A stretch of 64,000 bases of DNA from Silicimonas sp. (lineage in GTDB: Bacteria > Pseudomonadota > Alphaproteobacteria > Rhodobacterales > Rhodobacteraceae), in assembly GCA_022824315.1 (NCBI GenBank), contig JAJEAC010000039.1, forward strand, positions 1 to 64,000. The letters are read 5' to 3'. The notes under the pieces were generated by a model. It did not search any database, was not told the DNA's origin, and was given only the letters and a program-made list of their open reading frames with translations. Of this stretch, positions 41,084 to 49,430 are shown piece after piece; position 1 is the first letter of the stretch; the number at the start of each line of letters is the position of its first letter. A program made the position numbers and the translations under genes.

Positions 41084-42529
41084 TCAATCGGGGTCTGCGG
41101 GAATGATCTTGCGTTCGTCGCAGGGCGCAACACGCAAGATGTTCGTGGTGCCCGGCTTTCCGAAAGGGACCCCGGCGGTCACAACAAGAAAGTCGTCCGG
41201 TGAAGCGAACCCTTCCGCTATGGAGGCCCTTGCCGAGTTTATGACGGCCGTCTTGAACCGATCGACCTCGCTGGTATGGGAGCAGTGCAGGCCCCATGAC
41301 AGGCAAAGCCGCCTTGCCGTCTGGATCCGGGACGTCATGGCAATGATCGGTACATGGGGCCGTTCGCGCGCCACCAGCAATGCCGTCGTCCCGGACTCCG
41401 AATAGCAGCAGATCACGTTGATGTCGGCGGTTTCCGCGATTTCGCGCGCAGCCGAGACGATTCCGTCCGCGACGGACTGTTTGGGACCACCCCGGCTGGC
41501 ATCCACGACATCGCGATACGTGGGATCGCTCTCGACCTCGATCGCGACGTTGTTCATCGTCGATACCGCTTCGACAGGATAGGATCCTACGGCGCTCTCG
41601 GCCGACAGCATCACTGCATCGGCGCCTTCGTATATCGCGGCAGCAACGTCAGACACTTCGGCACGTGTCGGCATCGGGCTCTCGATCATCGATTCAAGCA
41701 TCTGCGTTGCCACGATCACGGGCTTCGCCGCCATCCGGCACTTCCGCACCAGACGCTTCTGGATCGGCGGCACGTTCTGGACAGGCAATTCCACGCCGAG
41801 GTCGCCCCGGGCAACCATGATTCCGTCCGACTCTTCAAGAATGGCATTGAAATTGCCCACCGCAGCGGGCTTCTCGACCTTTGTCATCAGCGCCGCGCGA
41901 CCCCGTGTCAATTCGCGCGCCTCTTGGACATCTTCGGCACGCTGGACGAACGACAGGGCCAGCCAGTCGACACCAAGCTCGCACACGAATTCCAGATCCG
42001 ACCTGTCCTTCTCCGACAGTGCCGCGAGCGGCAGCAGAACATCCGGAACATTGACGCCCTTCCGGTCCGAGACCGTGCCGCCGACAAGCACGGTGCAGTC
42101 CGCGTAATCAGGACCGTGCTCAATGACCTTCATGCGGACCTTGCCGTCATTGACAAGCAGAGTTGCATCTTTCTCCACGGCTTCGAAGATCTCTCGATGG
42201 GGAAGTTGAACCCTGTTTGGCCCGCCTGGCGCATCCGAGAGGTCGAGACGAAAGTTCTGGCCTTCTTCGAGATCCACGGCCCCGTTCGCAAAGGTGCCCA
42301 CCCTGAGCTTCGGCCCCTGAAGGTCGGCTAGGATCCCGATGGGTCGGCCCACGTCCTGTTCGACCTTGCGGATGATCTCGTGTCGAGCCCTTATGTCTTC
42401 ATGATCTCCATGACTGGTGTTCAGGCGGAACGTGTCGGCCCCGGCCTCGAACAATCTGCGGATCATGTCGTAGGAACTCGACGCCGGACCAAGTGTCGCG
42501 ACAATCTTGACGTTTCGGAGGCGGCGCAT
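41084..42529 (-). CDS. pyk: Pyruvate kinase
   Basis: 481 residues. It converts phosphoenolpyruvate and ADP into pyruvate and ATP. It has the N-terminal NVKIVATLGPASSSYDMIRR, the active-site regions LADLQGPKLRVG and LTKVEKPAA-like LMTKVEKPAAVGN, then DGIMVARGDLGVELP and PVIVATQMLESM. The C-terminal effector domain is complete (ICCYSESGTTALLVARERPH). The ATG at 42529 follows GAGGGA. It lies upstream of rpmI on the same strand, separated by 276 bases. Confidence 0.96.
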   Translation of the reverse strand: MRRLRNVKIVATLGPASSSYDMIRRLFEAGADTFRLNTSHGDHEDIRARHEIIRKVEQDVGRPIGILADLQGPKLRVGTFANGAVDLEEGQNFRLDLSDAPGGPNRVQLPHREIFEAVEKDATLLVNDGKVRMKVIEHGPDYADCTVLVGGTVSDRKGVNVPDVLLPLAALSEKDRSDLEFVCELGVDWLALSFVQRAEDVQEARELTRGRAALMTKVEKPAAVGNFNAILEESDGIMVARGDLGVELPVQNVPPIQKRLVRKCRMAAKPVIVATQMLESMIESPMPTRAEVSDVAAAIYEGADAVMLSAESAVGSYPVEAVSTMNNVAIEVESDPTYRDVVDASRGGPKQSVADGIVSAAREIAETADINVICCYSESGTTALLVARERPHVPIIAMTSRIQTARRLCLSWGLHCSHTSEVDRFKTAVINSARASIAEGFASPDDFLVVTAGVPFGKPGTTNILRVAPCDERKIIPADPD

Positions 42530-42625
42530 GAGGCATTCCCTCGGTCTGGGGCGATATTCTCTACTGCCGCAATTGTTAGCGCATGACAACTGGTCAACGG
42601 GCAATTCGGGCGATAGCTTCCCGTC

Positions 42626-43402
42626 ATGCCGTTCATGCCGGAAGAATCATCGGACCTGACTCCCGTCATCGTCGCCGGCGAATCACGGCACGCGCGATGG
42701 CTGGTGCTGTGCGACCATGCATCGAACGCAGTGCCGTCCTGGGTGGCGAGCGGCGACCTCGGAATCTCGCGCGACGACATGTCACGGCACATCGCATATG
42801 ACGTGGGCGCGTCAGGTCTCGCACTGAAGCTGGCGGAGCGACTGGATGCGCCGGCAGTCTTGGCCAACTACTCGCGCCTGGTCATCGATCCCAACCGTGG
42901 CGAACACGACCCGACCCTTGTCATGCGAATCTACGACGGGACCATCATCCCGGCCAATCGCGATGCGGACGAAGCCGAAATCGAACGACGCAAGGAAATG
43001 CTCTACCGTCCGTACCACCGCACCATCGCAAAGATCGCGGCAAGGCGGCCGGACACCGTCATCCTTTCGGTCCATTCATTCACGCCGCAGTTTCGCGGCC
43101 GAGCGCCTCGCCCCTGGCACGTGACGCTGCTGTTTGCCGACGATGACCGTCTTTCGCTCCCCCTGCTGGCAGCGCTGGCTCGCGAAAGGCAGTTGGTCGT
43201 CGGCGCAAACCAGCCCTACAGCGGCAGGCTCGAAGGGGACACGATTGACAGGCATGCCGTGCAGACAAGGCGACTGAATACCCTGATCGAGGTGCGTAAC
43301 GACCTGATCGGCGAAGAGAGAGACCAGGCAGAATGGGCCGACCGCCTTGCCAAAGTTCTTCCAGAGGCACTGCAAGCGGCAGAAACACGAGGAGAAGCTT
43401 GA
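42626..43402 (+). CDS. N-formylglutamate amidohydrolase-family protein
   Basis: 258 residues of the N-formylglutamate deformylase/HutG-like fold. It has VLCDHASNAVPSW (about residues 27-39), RIDPNR-like VIDPNRGEHD, and the C-terminal VGANQPYSGRLEGDTIDRHA. Family members cut the amide of N-formyl-glutamate or other N-acyl amino acids by a metal-dependent reaction. The precise substrate is uncertain. The start could be ATG 42626 or 42635. Its stop shares one base with the next start (TGATG), so it is co-translated with the DUF1244 gene. Confidence 0.88.
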   Translation: MPFMPEESSDLTPVIVAGESRHARWLVLCDHASNAVPSWVASGDLGISRDDMSRHIAYDVGASGLALKLAERLDAPAVLANYSRLVIDPNRGEHDPTLVMRIYDGTIIPANRDADEAEIERRKEMLYRPYHRTIAKIAARRPDTVILSVHSFTPQFRGRAPRPWHVTLLFADDDRLSLPLLAALARERQLVVGANQPYSGRLEGDTIDRHAVQTRRLNTLIEVRNDLIGEERDQAEWADRLAKVLPEALQAAETRGEA

Positions 43403-43725
43403 TGGACGACAAGACCCGCATGGAACTGGAAGCCGCCGCGTTCCGGCGCTTGCAGAAGCACCTGATGGACGACCGTGTAGACGTTCAGAACATCGACCTG
43501 ATGAACCTCGCCGGATTTTGCCGGAACTGCCTTTCGCGCTGGTATCAGGAAGCCGCCGGGGAACGGGGCATCGAGATGTCGAAGGAGGATGCCCGCGAGA
43601 CGTTTTACGGCATGCCCTACGATGCCTGGAAGGCCGTGCACCAGACCGAGGCAACAGCAGGACAAAAGGCTGCGTTCGAGCAGTCTCGGAAGCTCCATGA
43701 TGATCCGACCGGAAGCGACGGCTGA
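43402..43725 (+). CDS. DUF1244 protein
   Basis: 107 residues. It is a small alpha-helical protein typical of alphaproteobacteria. The conserved core LAGFCRNCLSRWYQEAA (about residues 37-53, with two Cys) and YGMPYDAWKAVHQ are present. The function is not known; the two cysteines may bind metal. The start overlaps the upstream stop by one base, and the pairing with an N-formylglutamate amidohydrolase gene is common in this group. Confidence 0.88.
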   Translation: MDDKTRMELEAAAFRRLQKHLMDDRVDVQNIDLMNLAGFCRNCLSRWYQEAAGERGIEMSKEDARETFYGMPYDAWKAVHQTEATAGQKAAFEQSRKLHDDPTGSDG

Positions 43726-43928
43726 ACCAGCGGCCCTCGCCACGCGATCCGCCACAGGCGCCTGACCTGCAGGCAGGCCGCGAGCGTGCGGAAATCGTGT
43801 GGGCTGTTCGCAAGCAAGAGCCGGCGTGAACTGGCCCCCACACGGTGCGAAAACTTCGGCCGGACCGCGAAAGATGACATATCTTGCCGCTTTGGCGCGA
43901 AAGTCGGGCTGGATTGGGTCGACTGTTC

Positions 43929-43957
43929 TTGACGGATCGCCACAAGTGGAATAAATT
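43929..43957 (+). promoter_or_regulatory. Candidate promoter of the polyol operon
   Basis: TTGACG (43929-43934) and TAAATT (43952-43957) are separated by exactly 17 bases, a fair sigma-70 pair. It lies about 40 bases before the regulator start, in an unusually AT-rich patch for this genome. Confidence 0.45.
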
Positions 43958-43971
43958 TCTTTCGCTGAAAT
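43955..43971. promoter_or_regulatory. Candidate EryD operator
   Basis: ATTTC (43955-43959) and GAAAT (43967-43971) form a perfect short inverted repeat with seven bases between. It overlaps the -10 box of the candidate promoter, a place where an autorepressor would act. SorC-type regulators bind such repeats, but the specific site of EryD in this group is not known to me. Confidence 0.3.
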
Positions 43972-43997
43972 ATTTGTCAGTGAGGACTGGGGTGGCA

Positions 43998-44951
43998 ATG
44001 CGTGGCTCGGCGCGATTGGAAAGCGAAGACAGCTTGGCGATTCGCGCGGCATGGCTCCACTACGCCGGAGGAATGACACAGGCAGCAGTGGCCGAGAAGC
44101 TTGGACTGGCCGGCGTCAAGGCACATCGGCTCATTTCGCGAGCCAGCCGGTCAGGTGCCGTAAAGGTCACGATCGACAGTGGGATCTCGGAATGCCTCGC
44201 GTTGGAAGGCGAATTGTCCGAGATCTACGGGCTTTGCCACTGCGAAGTCGCGCCGGACCTGCACGAAGACGACCTGCCGCTTCGTGCGCTCGGCATTGCC
44301 GGTGCGGCCTACCTGCGGCGGGAACTGGAGGGCGGTCGGCACGAGTTCATCGGCGTCGGGCACGGCCGGACACTTGCGGCTGCGGTTTGCCAGTTGCCTC
44401 GTCTCGACTTGGATAGGACAAGGTTCGTCTCGCTCCTGGGCGGACTGACCCGCAACTATGCGACCAATCCGCATGACGTGATGCACCACCTCGCCGACAA
44501 GACCGGCGCAACGGCCTATTTCATGCCTGTCCCCTTCTTCGCCAATTCCGCCGAAGATCGCGAAGTGCTCCTTGCGCAGCGCGGTGTCCAGGAGGTCATG
44601 GGCCTCGCAGCAAGATCGAAACTCAATTTCGTGGGGATCGGCACCGCGATGCCGGAGGCTTCACTGGTCTCCAGCGGCATGATCGAGATGGACGAGATCG
44701 CGGACGTGAAGGCGAAGGGCGGTGTCGGCGAATGTCTCGGCCAATTTTTCGACCCTGACGGACATGCCATCGAGACGGCCCTGACCGCACGCACTCTGTC
44801 CGTTGCGCTGGACGATCTCGGAGACAGCAGAATTGTCGCCGTTGCTGGCGGCATCGACAAGATCGGCGCGATCCGGTCTGTCTTGATGAGCGGCCGAGTG
44901 ACGGCACTCATCACCGACGAGCGCACCGCCAATGCGCTGGCCAACAAGTAG
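43998..44951 (+). CDS. eryD: SorC-family transcriptional regulator of the polyol operon (EryD-like)
   Basis: 317 residues. An N-terminal helix-turn-helix (GGMTQAAVAEKLGLAGVKAH followed by RLISRASRSG) is joined to a SorC/DeoR C-terminal sugar-binding domain with the sugar-phosphate isomerase-like fold (FIGVGHGRTLAAAVCQLP; NFVGIGTAMPEASLVSSGM; SRIVAVAGGIDKIGAIRSVL). The family represses sugar or polyol operons until a phosphorylated intermediate binds. The start is ATG 43998; an in-frame GTG at 43992 is possible. It is 36 bases before the transporter genes and the first gene of the erythritol run, so it probably controls its own operon. Confidence 0.85.
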   Translation: MRGSARLESEDSLAIRAAWLHYAGGMTQAAVAEKLGLAGVKAHRLISRASRSGAVKVTIDSGISECLALEGELSEIYGLCHCEVAPDLHEDDLPLRALGIAGAAYLRRELEGGRHEFIGVGHGRTLAAAVCQLPRLDLDRTRFVSLLGGLTRNYATNPHDVMHHLADKTGATAYFMPVPFFANSAEDREVLLAQRGVQEVMGLAARSKLNFVGIGTAMPEASLVSSGMIEMDEIADVKAKGGVGECLGQFFDPDGHAIETALTARTLSVALDDLGDSRIVAVAGGIDKIGAIRSVLMSGRVTALITDERTANALANK

Positions 44952-44987
44952 CCGTCCTGGCAGGACATCAACGGGAGGATCCCCAAA

Positions 44988-46433
44988 ATGTACGACAAGG
45001 AAAAGCAACTGATCGACGCCTATATGAGAGGCACAGTCAGCCGCCGCAGCATGATCAAGGGCCTGGGCGCAATGGGCATGACCGCTGCGACCGCCAGCGT
45101 GCTGGTCAATGCGGCCGCCACGCGGGCGCTGGCACAAAGTGGCTTCGATTGGCAAAAGCACTCGGGCACGACCGTCAAGCTGCTCCTGAACAAGCACCCC
45201 TATACCGACGCCATGATCGCAAACCTTGACAACTTCAAGGCACTCACTGGCATGGACGTGGTCTATGACGTCTTCCCAGAAGACGTCTATTTCGACAAGG
45301 TCACGGCCGCGCTCTCCTCCGGTTCATCCGAATACGACGCCTTCATGACCGGAGCCTACATGACCTGGACCTATGGTCCGGCCGGTTGGATCGACGACCT
45401 TAACGAGTACATCTTTGACGACGCCAAGACGAACCCCGACTACAACTGGGGAGACATGCTCGAAGGCGTGCGCAAGTCCTGCGCCTGGAACGGGCAGCCG
45501 GGCGGCGAGCTTGGTTCGGACGATGCAAAGCAATGGTGCATCCCTTGGGGTTACGAGCAAAACAACCTCACCTACAACGGGGCCATGCTTGCAAACGCCG
45601 GTGTCGCGGTGCCGACCAACATCGACGAACTCGTGGAGGCCGCAGCAGCCGCCCAAGCCGGCAACGAGGGCATCTACGGTATCGGCGTCAGAGGATCGCG
45701 CTCTTGGGCGACGATTCACCCGGGCTTTCTGTCCGGATATTCCAACTTCGACCAGAAGGACCTCAATGTATCCGATGACGGCAAGTTGTCGGCGGCAATG
45801 AACACGGAAGTCTCGAAGGAGTTCCACCGCAAGTGGGTGAAGATGATCCAGGACTCCGGCGCCCCCGACTGGTCGACCCATACCTGGTATCAGGTCGGCA
45901 CCGATGTCGGAGCCGGAAAGTCGGCGATGATCTACGACGCCGATATCCTCGGTTACTTCATGAACGGCGGCGGCAACGCCATGGCGGGCGAACTCGCCTA
46001 CGCACCCTTCGCGGCCAATCCCGCGGCCTCCGCACCGACTCCGAACATCTGGATCTGGTCACTGTCCATGTCCACCTTCTCCAGGCAAAAGGATGCGACC
46101 TGGTACTTCCTGCAATGGGCATCCGGACCCGAGCACGGGCTCTTCGGTGCGAGCCAGATGGACTTCGTGAATCCAGTCCGGTCCAGCGTCTGGGAGGATG
46201 CGGGATTCCGCAAGCGTCTGAGCGATGCCTATCCGGGCTATGTCGAAATGCATGACGTCTCGGCACCGGGCGCCTCGATCAAGTTCACCGCCCAACCCCT
46301 GTTCTTCGACCTGACCACCGAATGGGCGGCGACGCTCCAGAAGATGGTCGCGAACCAGGTGCCTGTCGACGAGGGCCTCGACGAACTGGCCGAGAGCGTG
46401 GACGCGCAGCTCAAGGACGCCGGCCTCGGCTGA
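44988..46433 (+). CDS. ABC transporter substrate-binding protein, Tat-exported, probable polyol binder
   Basis: 481 residues of the CUT1/MalE type. The N-terminus has a twin-arginine signal, TVSRRSMIKGLGAMGMTAAT, followed by a hydrophobic stretch and probable cleavage after ATRALA. Tat export means it folds before crossing into the periplasm. The two-lobed body shows typical parts (LNKHPYTDAMIANLDNFKAL; WCIPWGYEQNNLTYNGAMLA; YFLQWASGPEHGLFGASQMD). The substrate, probably erythritol or a related polyol, is inferred from the downstream catabolic genes. GGGAGGAT precedes the ATG. A strong hairpin follows the gene. Confidence 0.9.
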   Translation: MYDKEKQLIDAYMRGTVSRRSMIKGLGAMGMTAATASVLVNAAATRALAQSGFDWQKHSGTTVKLLLNKHPYTDAMIANLDNFKALTGMDVVYDVFPEDVYFDKVTAALSSGSSEYDAFMTGAYMTWTYGPAGWIDDLNEYIFDDAKTNPDYNWGDMLEGVRKSCAWNGQPGGELGSDDAKQWCIPWGYEQNNLTYNGAMLANAGVAVPTNIDELVEAAAAAQAGNEGIYGIGVRGSRSWATIHPGFLSGYSNFDQKDLNVSDDGKLSAAMNTEVSKEFHRKWVKMIQDSGAPDWSTHTWYQVGTDVGAGKSAMIYDADILGYFMNGGGNAMAGELAYAPFAANPAASAPTPNIWIWSLSMSTFSRQKDATWYFLQWASGPEHGLFGASQMDFVNPVRSSVWEDAGFRKRLSDAYPGYVEMHDVSAPGASIKFTAQPLFFDLTTEWAATLQKMVANQVPVDEGLDELAESVDAQLKDAGLG

Positions 46434-46444
46434 TCTGCTGATCC

Positions 46445-46470
46445 GGGGCGTCCGCCCTTGCGGACGCCCC
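46445..46470 (+). terminator. Strong intercistronic hairpin after the binding-protein gene
   Basis: GGGGCGTCCGC (46445-46455) pairs perfectly over 11 bases with GCGGACGCCCC (46460-46470), loop CCTT. It lies 11 bases after the stop and before the permease genes. No T-run follows. Such a structure often protects the upstream mRNA or causes partial termination, giving more binding protein than permease. Confidence 0.7.
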
Positions 46471-46534
46471 CTTCGACCTGCGACAAGACCTTGACGCCCG
46501 GTCGCGACGACCATGGGCGAGAGGGGAGTGTTTC

Positions 46535-47455
46535 ATGTCCGACGCCGCCGTCCCGGCAAAGAGGAAGGGCTTTCGGATCAGCCCGGGCGCCCTGCCTTAC
46601 GTGCTGAGCCTGCCGGCACTTCTCGTCTGCATCGGCATCTTGGTCCCGTTCTTCACGGCGGTCGCCTATTCGCTTCAGCGCTACCGGCTGTCGCAGCCGT
46701 GGGCGCGCCGTTGGAACTGGGGCGAAAACTACTGGAACTTCCTTTCCGACAGCTCCTTCTGGAACACGTTGAAGGTCTCGCTGACCTACGCGATCCTGAC
46801 CGTGGGACTGGAACTTGTCCTGGGCCTCTGCATCGCGCTTCTGCTTCAAAAGCGGACGCGGTTCAACAATTTCGTCTCGATCATGCTGCTGATGCCGCTG
46901 ATGACCGCCCCGGCCCTCGCCTCGCTCATGTGGAAGCTGATGACCAACCCCGGCTTCGGAATTCTGAGCTACTTCGCCTCGCTGATCGGGTTCGAGGATT
47001 TCCGCTGGGCGTCAGACCCCTCGACGGCGATGCTGACTGTCGTCCTGGTCGACATGTGGGTCTACACGCCATTCATCATGATTCTACTCCTGGCCGGACT
47101 CCGCTCGCTGCCCAAGCAACCGTTCGAGGCGGCCGCACTTGACGGCGTGCCGCGACTCTTCGTCTTCTGGCGGATTACGTTGCCGATGTTGACGCCCTAC
47201 CTGCTGACGGCGACCCTTTTTCGGGTTATCGAGTCGGTGCAGCAGTTCGACATCATCTACGCGATGACCCAAGGCGGCCCGGGCGACAAGCTGACCGTCT
47301 TTCAGGTCGAGGCCTATCTGAATTTCTTCCAGTCAACCAATGTCGGGCGCTCGGCCGCCCTGCTGATGATTCTGTGGGTAATCACCTACGTGCTCTCGAT
47401 GATCTTCATCAAGCAGTGGCTGAAACTGCGCGAACGCCAGCGCGGGGAGATCTGA
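46535..47455 (+). CDS. ABC transporter permease 1 (polyol/sugar, CUT1 type)
   Basis: 306 residues with six membrane segments. The first is LPYVLSLPALLVCIGILVPF. The cytoplasmic EAA loop that meets the ATPase is PFEAAALDGVPRLFVFWRIT followed by LPMLTPYL. It is MalF-like without the large periplasmic insert. It follows the binding-protein gene and pairs with the next permease. Confidence 0.92.
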   Translation: MSDAAVPAKRKGFRISPGALPYVLSLPALLVCIGILVPFFTAVAYSLQRYRLSQPWARRWNWGENYWNFLSDSSFWNTLKVSLTYAILTVGLELVLGLCIALLLQKRTRFNNFVSIMLLMPLMTAPALASLMWKLMTNPGFGILSYFASLIGFEDFRWASDPSTAMLTVVLVDMWVYTPFIMILLLAGLRSLPKQPFEAAALDGVPRLFVFWRITLPMLTPYLLTATLFRVIESVQQFDIIYAMTQGGPGDKLTVFQVEAYLNFFQSTNVGRSAALLMILWVITYVLSMIFIKQWLKLRERQRGEI

Positions 47456-47458
47456 ACA

Positions 47459-48316
47459 TTGGACCAGACATCGACCCTTGAGAAGGTTCTCCGCAGAGTT
47501 GCGATTTCACTTGTGATCCTGTTCTTCATGTTCCCGATATTCTGGATCGTGCTCATGAGTTTCCAGACGAATGAGACGATCCTTCGCGTACCGCCGTCGG
47601 TCATCTTCGAGCCAACCCTCTCGAACTACGTTGCGCTCGTTACAGGCAAGCTTGAGACGCAAGCCGGCACGCTCGAGATCAACTTTATGTCGAACCTCTG
47701 GAACTCGCTCTTCCTTTCGGCAGGTTCGGTGGCGGTCGGATTGATCCTGGGCATCCCGGCCGCCTACGCGTTTGGAAGGATCAAGTTCCGCGGGTCTGAG
47801 GACATTGCCTTCACGCTGCTGTCTTTCCGCTTTGCCCCGCCCCTCCTGGTGCTTCTTCCGCTTACGATCTACTTTCAGAAGATCGGGCTCGCGGACACCT
47901 ATTTCGGGCTGATCTGGGTCTATCAGCTCATTGTCTTGCCGCTGATCCTCTGGATCGTCCGGGGCTATTTCGAGGACATTCCCGCCGACATCGAATATGC
48001 CTACCGGATCGCCGGCCACTCTTGGTTCTCGACCTTCCGCACGGTCGCGCTTCCCTTGGCCATGCCGGGAATCGCGGCGGCAGGGCTTCTGGCATTCATC
48101 TTTGCCTGGAACAATTTTATCTTCGCACTCGTCCTGGCTTCTGCCGACAAGCAGCCAGTGACCGTCGGGGCGCTGGCCTTCGTGACCGCCTCCGGCATCC
48201 AGTACGGCCAGGTGGCAGCGGGCATCGTGCTGTCGATCCTACCGACCCTTGCGTTGGCGCTCTACGCGCAAAGATACCTCGTCGAAGGCCTGTCACTCGG
48301 CGCGGTAAAGGGATAG
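47459..48316 (+). CDS. ABC transporter permease 2 (polyol/sugar, CUT1 type)
   Basis: 285 residues, MalG-like, with six membrane segments. It has the N-terminal VAISLVILFFMFPIFWIVL-type helix, FRFAPPLLVLLPLTIYFQKI, and the EAA loop IEYAYRIAGHSWFSTFRTVA followed by LPLAMPGIAAAG. The start appears to be TTG at 47459, with GGGGAGA eight bases upstream; no ATG fits. It begins four bases after the stop of permease 1. Confidence 0.9.
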   Translation: MDQTSTLEKVLRRVAISLVILFFMFPIFWIVLMSFQTNETILRVPPSVIFEPTLSNYVALVTGKLETQAGTLEINFMSNLWNSLFLSAGSVAVGLILGIPAAYAFGRIKFRGSEDIAFTLLSFRFAPPLLVLLPLTIYFQKIGLADTYFGLIWVYQLIVLPLILWIVRGYFEDIPADIEYAYRIAGHSWFSTFRTVALPLAMPGIAAAGLLAFIFAWNNFIFALVLASADKQPVTVGALAFVTASGIQYGQVAAGIVLSILPTLALALYAQRYLVEGLSLGAVKG

Positions 48317-48320
48317 GACA

Positions 48321-49430
48321 ATGTCGATCCAGCTTTCGAACATCCGCAAGTCCTTCGCGAATGACTTGGTACTCGATGGCGTGTCGCTCGACATTCCGAC
48401 CGGCGAGACGCTCGTTCTATTTGGGCCTTCCGGGGCGGGCAAGACGGTGCTTCTTCGCCTGATCGCAGGGGTGGTCGACCCTGACGAGGGGAGAATCATT
48501 GTCAACGGCGTTGACATGGACGGGGTGGTGCCCGAAGACCGCGGCATCGGAATGGCGTTCCAGAATTTCGCGCTCTTCCCACACATGGACGCGCATGCAA
48601 ACATCGCGAGCCCGCTGACAGCTCGGCGCGAGACCCGCTCCGGGATCGAGACGCGCGTGAGAGAAGTCGCGAAACTCCTGAAGATCGACCACGTGCTCGG
48701 CCACACGCCGGCGGAATTGTCGAACGGGCAGAAGCAACGAACCGCCCTCGGACGGGCGCTGGCGGCGGAGCCATCGATTCTCCTGCTGGACGACCCGCTC
48801 AGGAATGTCGATGCCAAGCTCCGCTTCGAAATGCGGCTGGAATTGCCACGCCTTCTCAAGGCGCAGAACGCGACGGTTATCTTTGTCACGCAGGACTACA
48901 AGGAGGCGATGGCGCTCGGCGACCGGATCGCAGTGATGGGCGATCACGGCATCGTCCAGATTGGCACTCCGGAAGAGATCTACCTGTGCCCGAGTTCGAC
49001 CCGCATAGCGCGGCTGTTCGGAGATCCGACAATCAACCTCCTGGATGTCGTCCCGGAAATCGGAGTGCAGGGGCCGGTCGTGCAGCTGTCCGCCACGGAC
49101 GTTGCCATCTCTGGAAGCTACGCGGGAGCGGTCGGCAAGGCATGCAGCCTCGGGATCCGCCCCGAGGCGATCCGCTTCGTCGCGCCCGGTGCGCCAGGTG
49201 CGTTCCCGGTCGAGATCGAGGCCGAAACACCGCTGAACGAAAAGACGGTAACCCTCGCAGCAACTCGGAATCACCGCGAAATCCTTGTGTCCCGTCCCGC
49301 CGGCACGCCGGGCCCCGATCACGGCAAAGCTCATGTCGCGATAGACATGGGCAACGCGCTCCTGTTCGACCGCGCGACCGGAGCCCGCATCATCGCCGCC
49401 GACGCTCCCACGGACGAGATGGCGACATGA
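48321..49430 (+). CDS. ABC transporter ATPase 1 with degenerate catalytic residues
   Basis: 369 residues of the UgpC/MalK kind, nucleotide-binding domain plus a C-terminal regulatory OB domain. Walker A is FGPSGAGKTVLLR (about residues 35-47) and the Q-loop is MAFQNFALFP. The signature is LSNGQKQRTALGRAL in place of LSGGQ. Walker B ends ILLLDDPLRNVDAKLR, where the catalytic Glu is Asp, and the switch His is Gln (IFVTQDYKEAM). The normal hydrolysis residues are therefore altered in this subunit. It likely forms a heterodimer with ATPase 2. It overlaps that gene by four bases (ATGA). Confidence 0.92.
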   Translation: MSIQLSNIRKSFANDLVLDGVSLDIPTGETLVLFGPSGAGKTVLLRLIAGVVDPDEGRIIVNGVDMDGVVPEDRGIGMAFQNFALFPHMDAHANIASPLTARRETRSGIETRVREVAKLLKIDHVLGHTPAELSNGQKQRTALGRALAAEPSILLLDDPLRNVDAKLRFEMRLELPRLLKAQNATVIFVTQDYKEAMALGDRIAVMGDHGIVQIGTPEEIYLCPSSTRIARLFGDPTINLLDVVPEIGVQGPVVQLSATDVAISGSYAGAVGKACSLGIRPEAIRFVAPGAPGAFPVEIEAETPLNEKTVTLAATRNHREILVSRPAGTPGPDHGKAHVAIDMGNALLFDRATGARIIAADAPTDEMAT

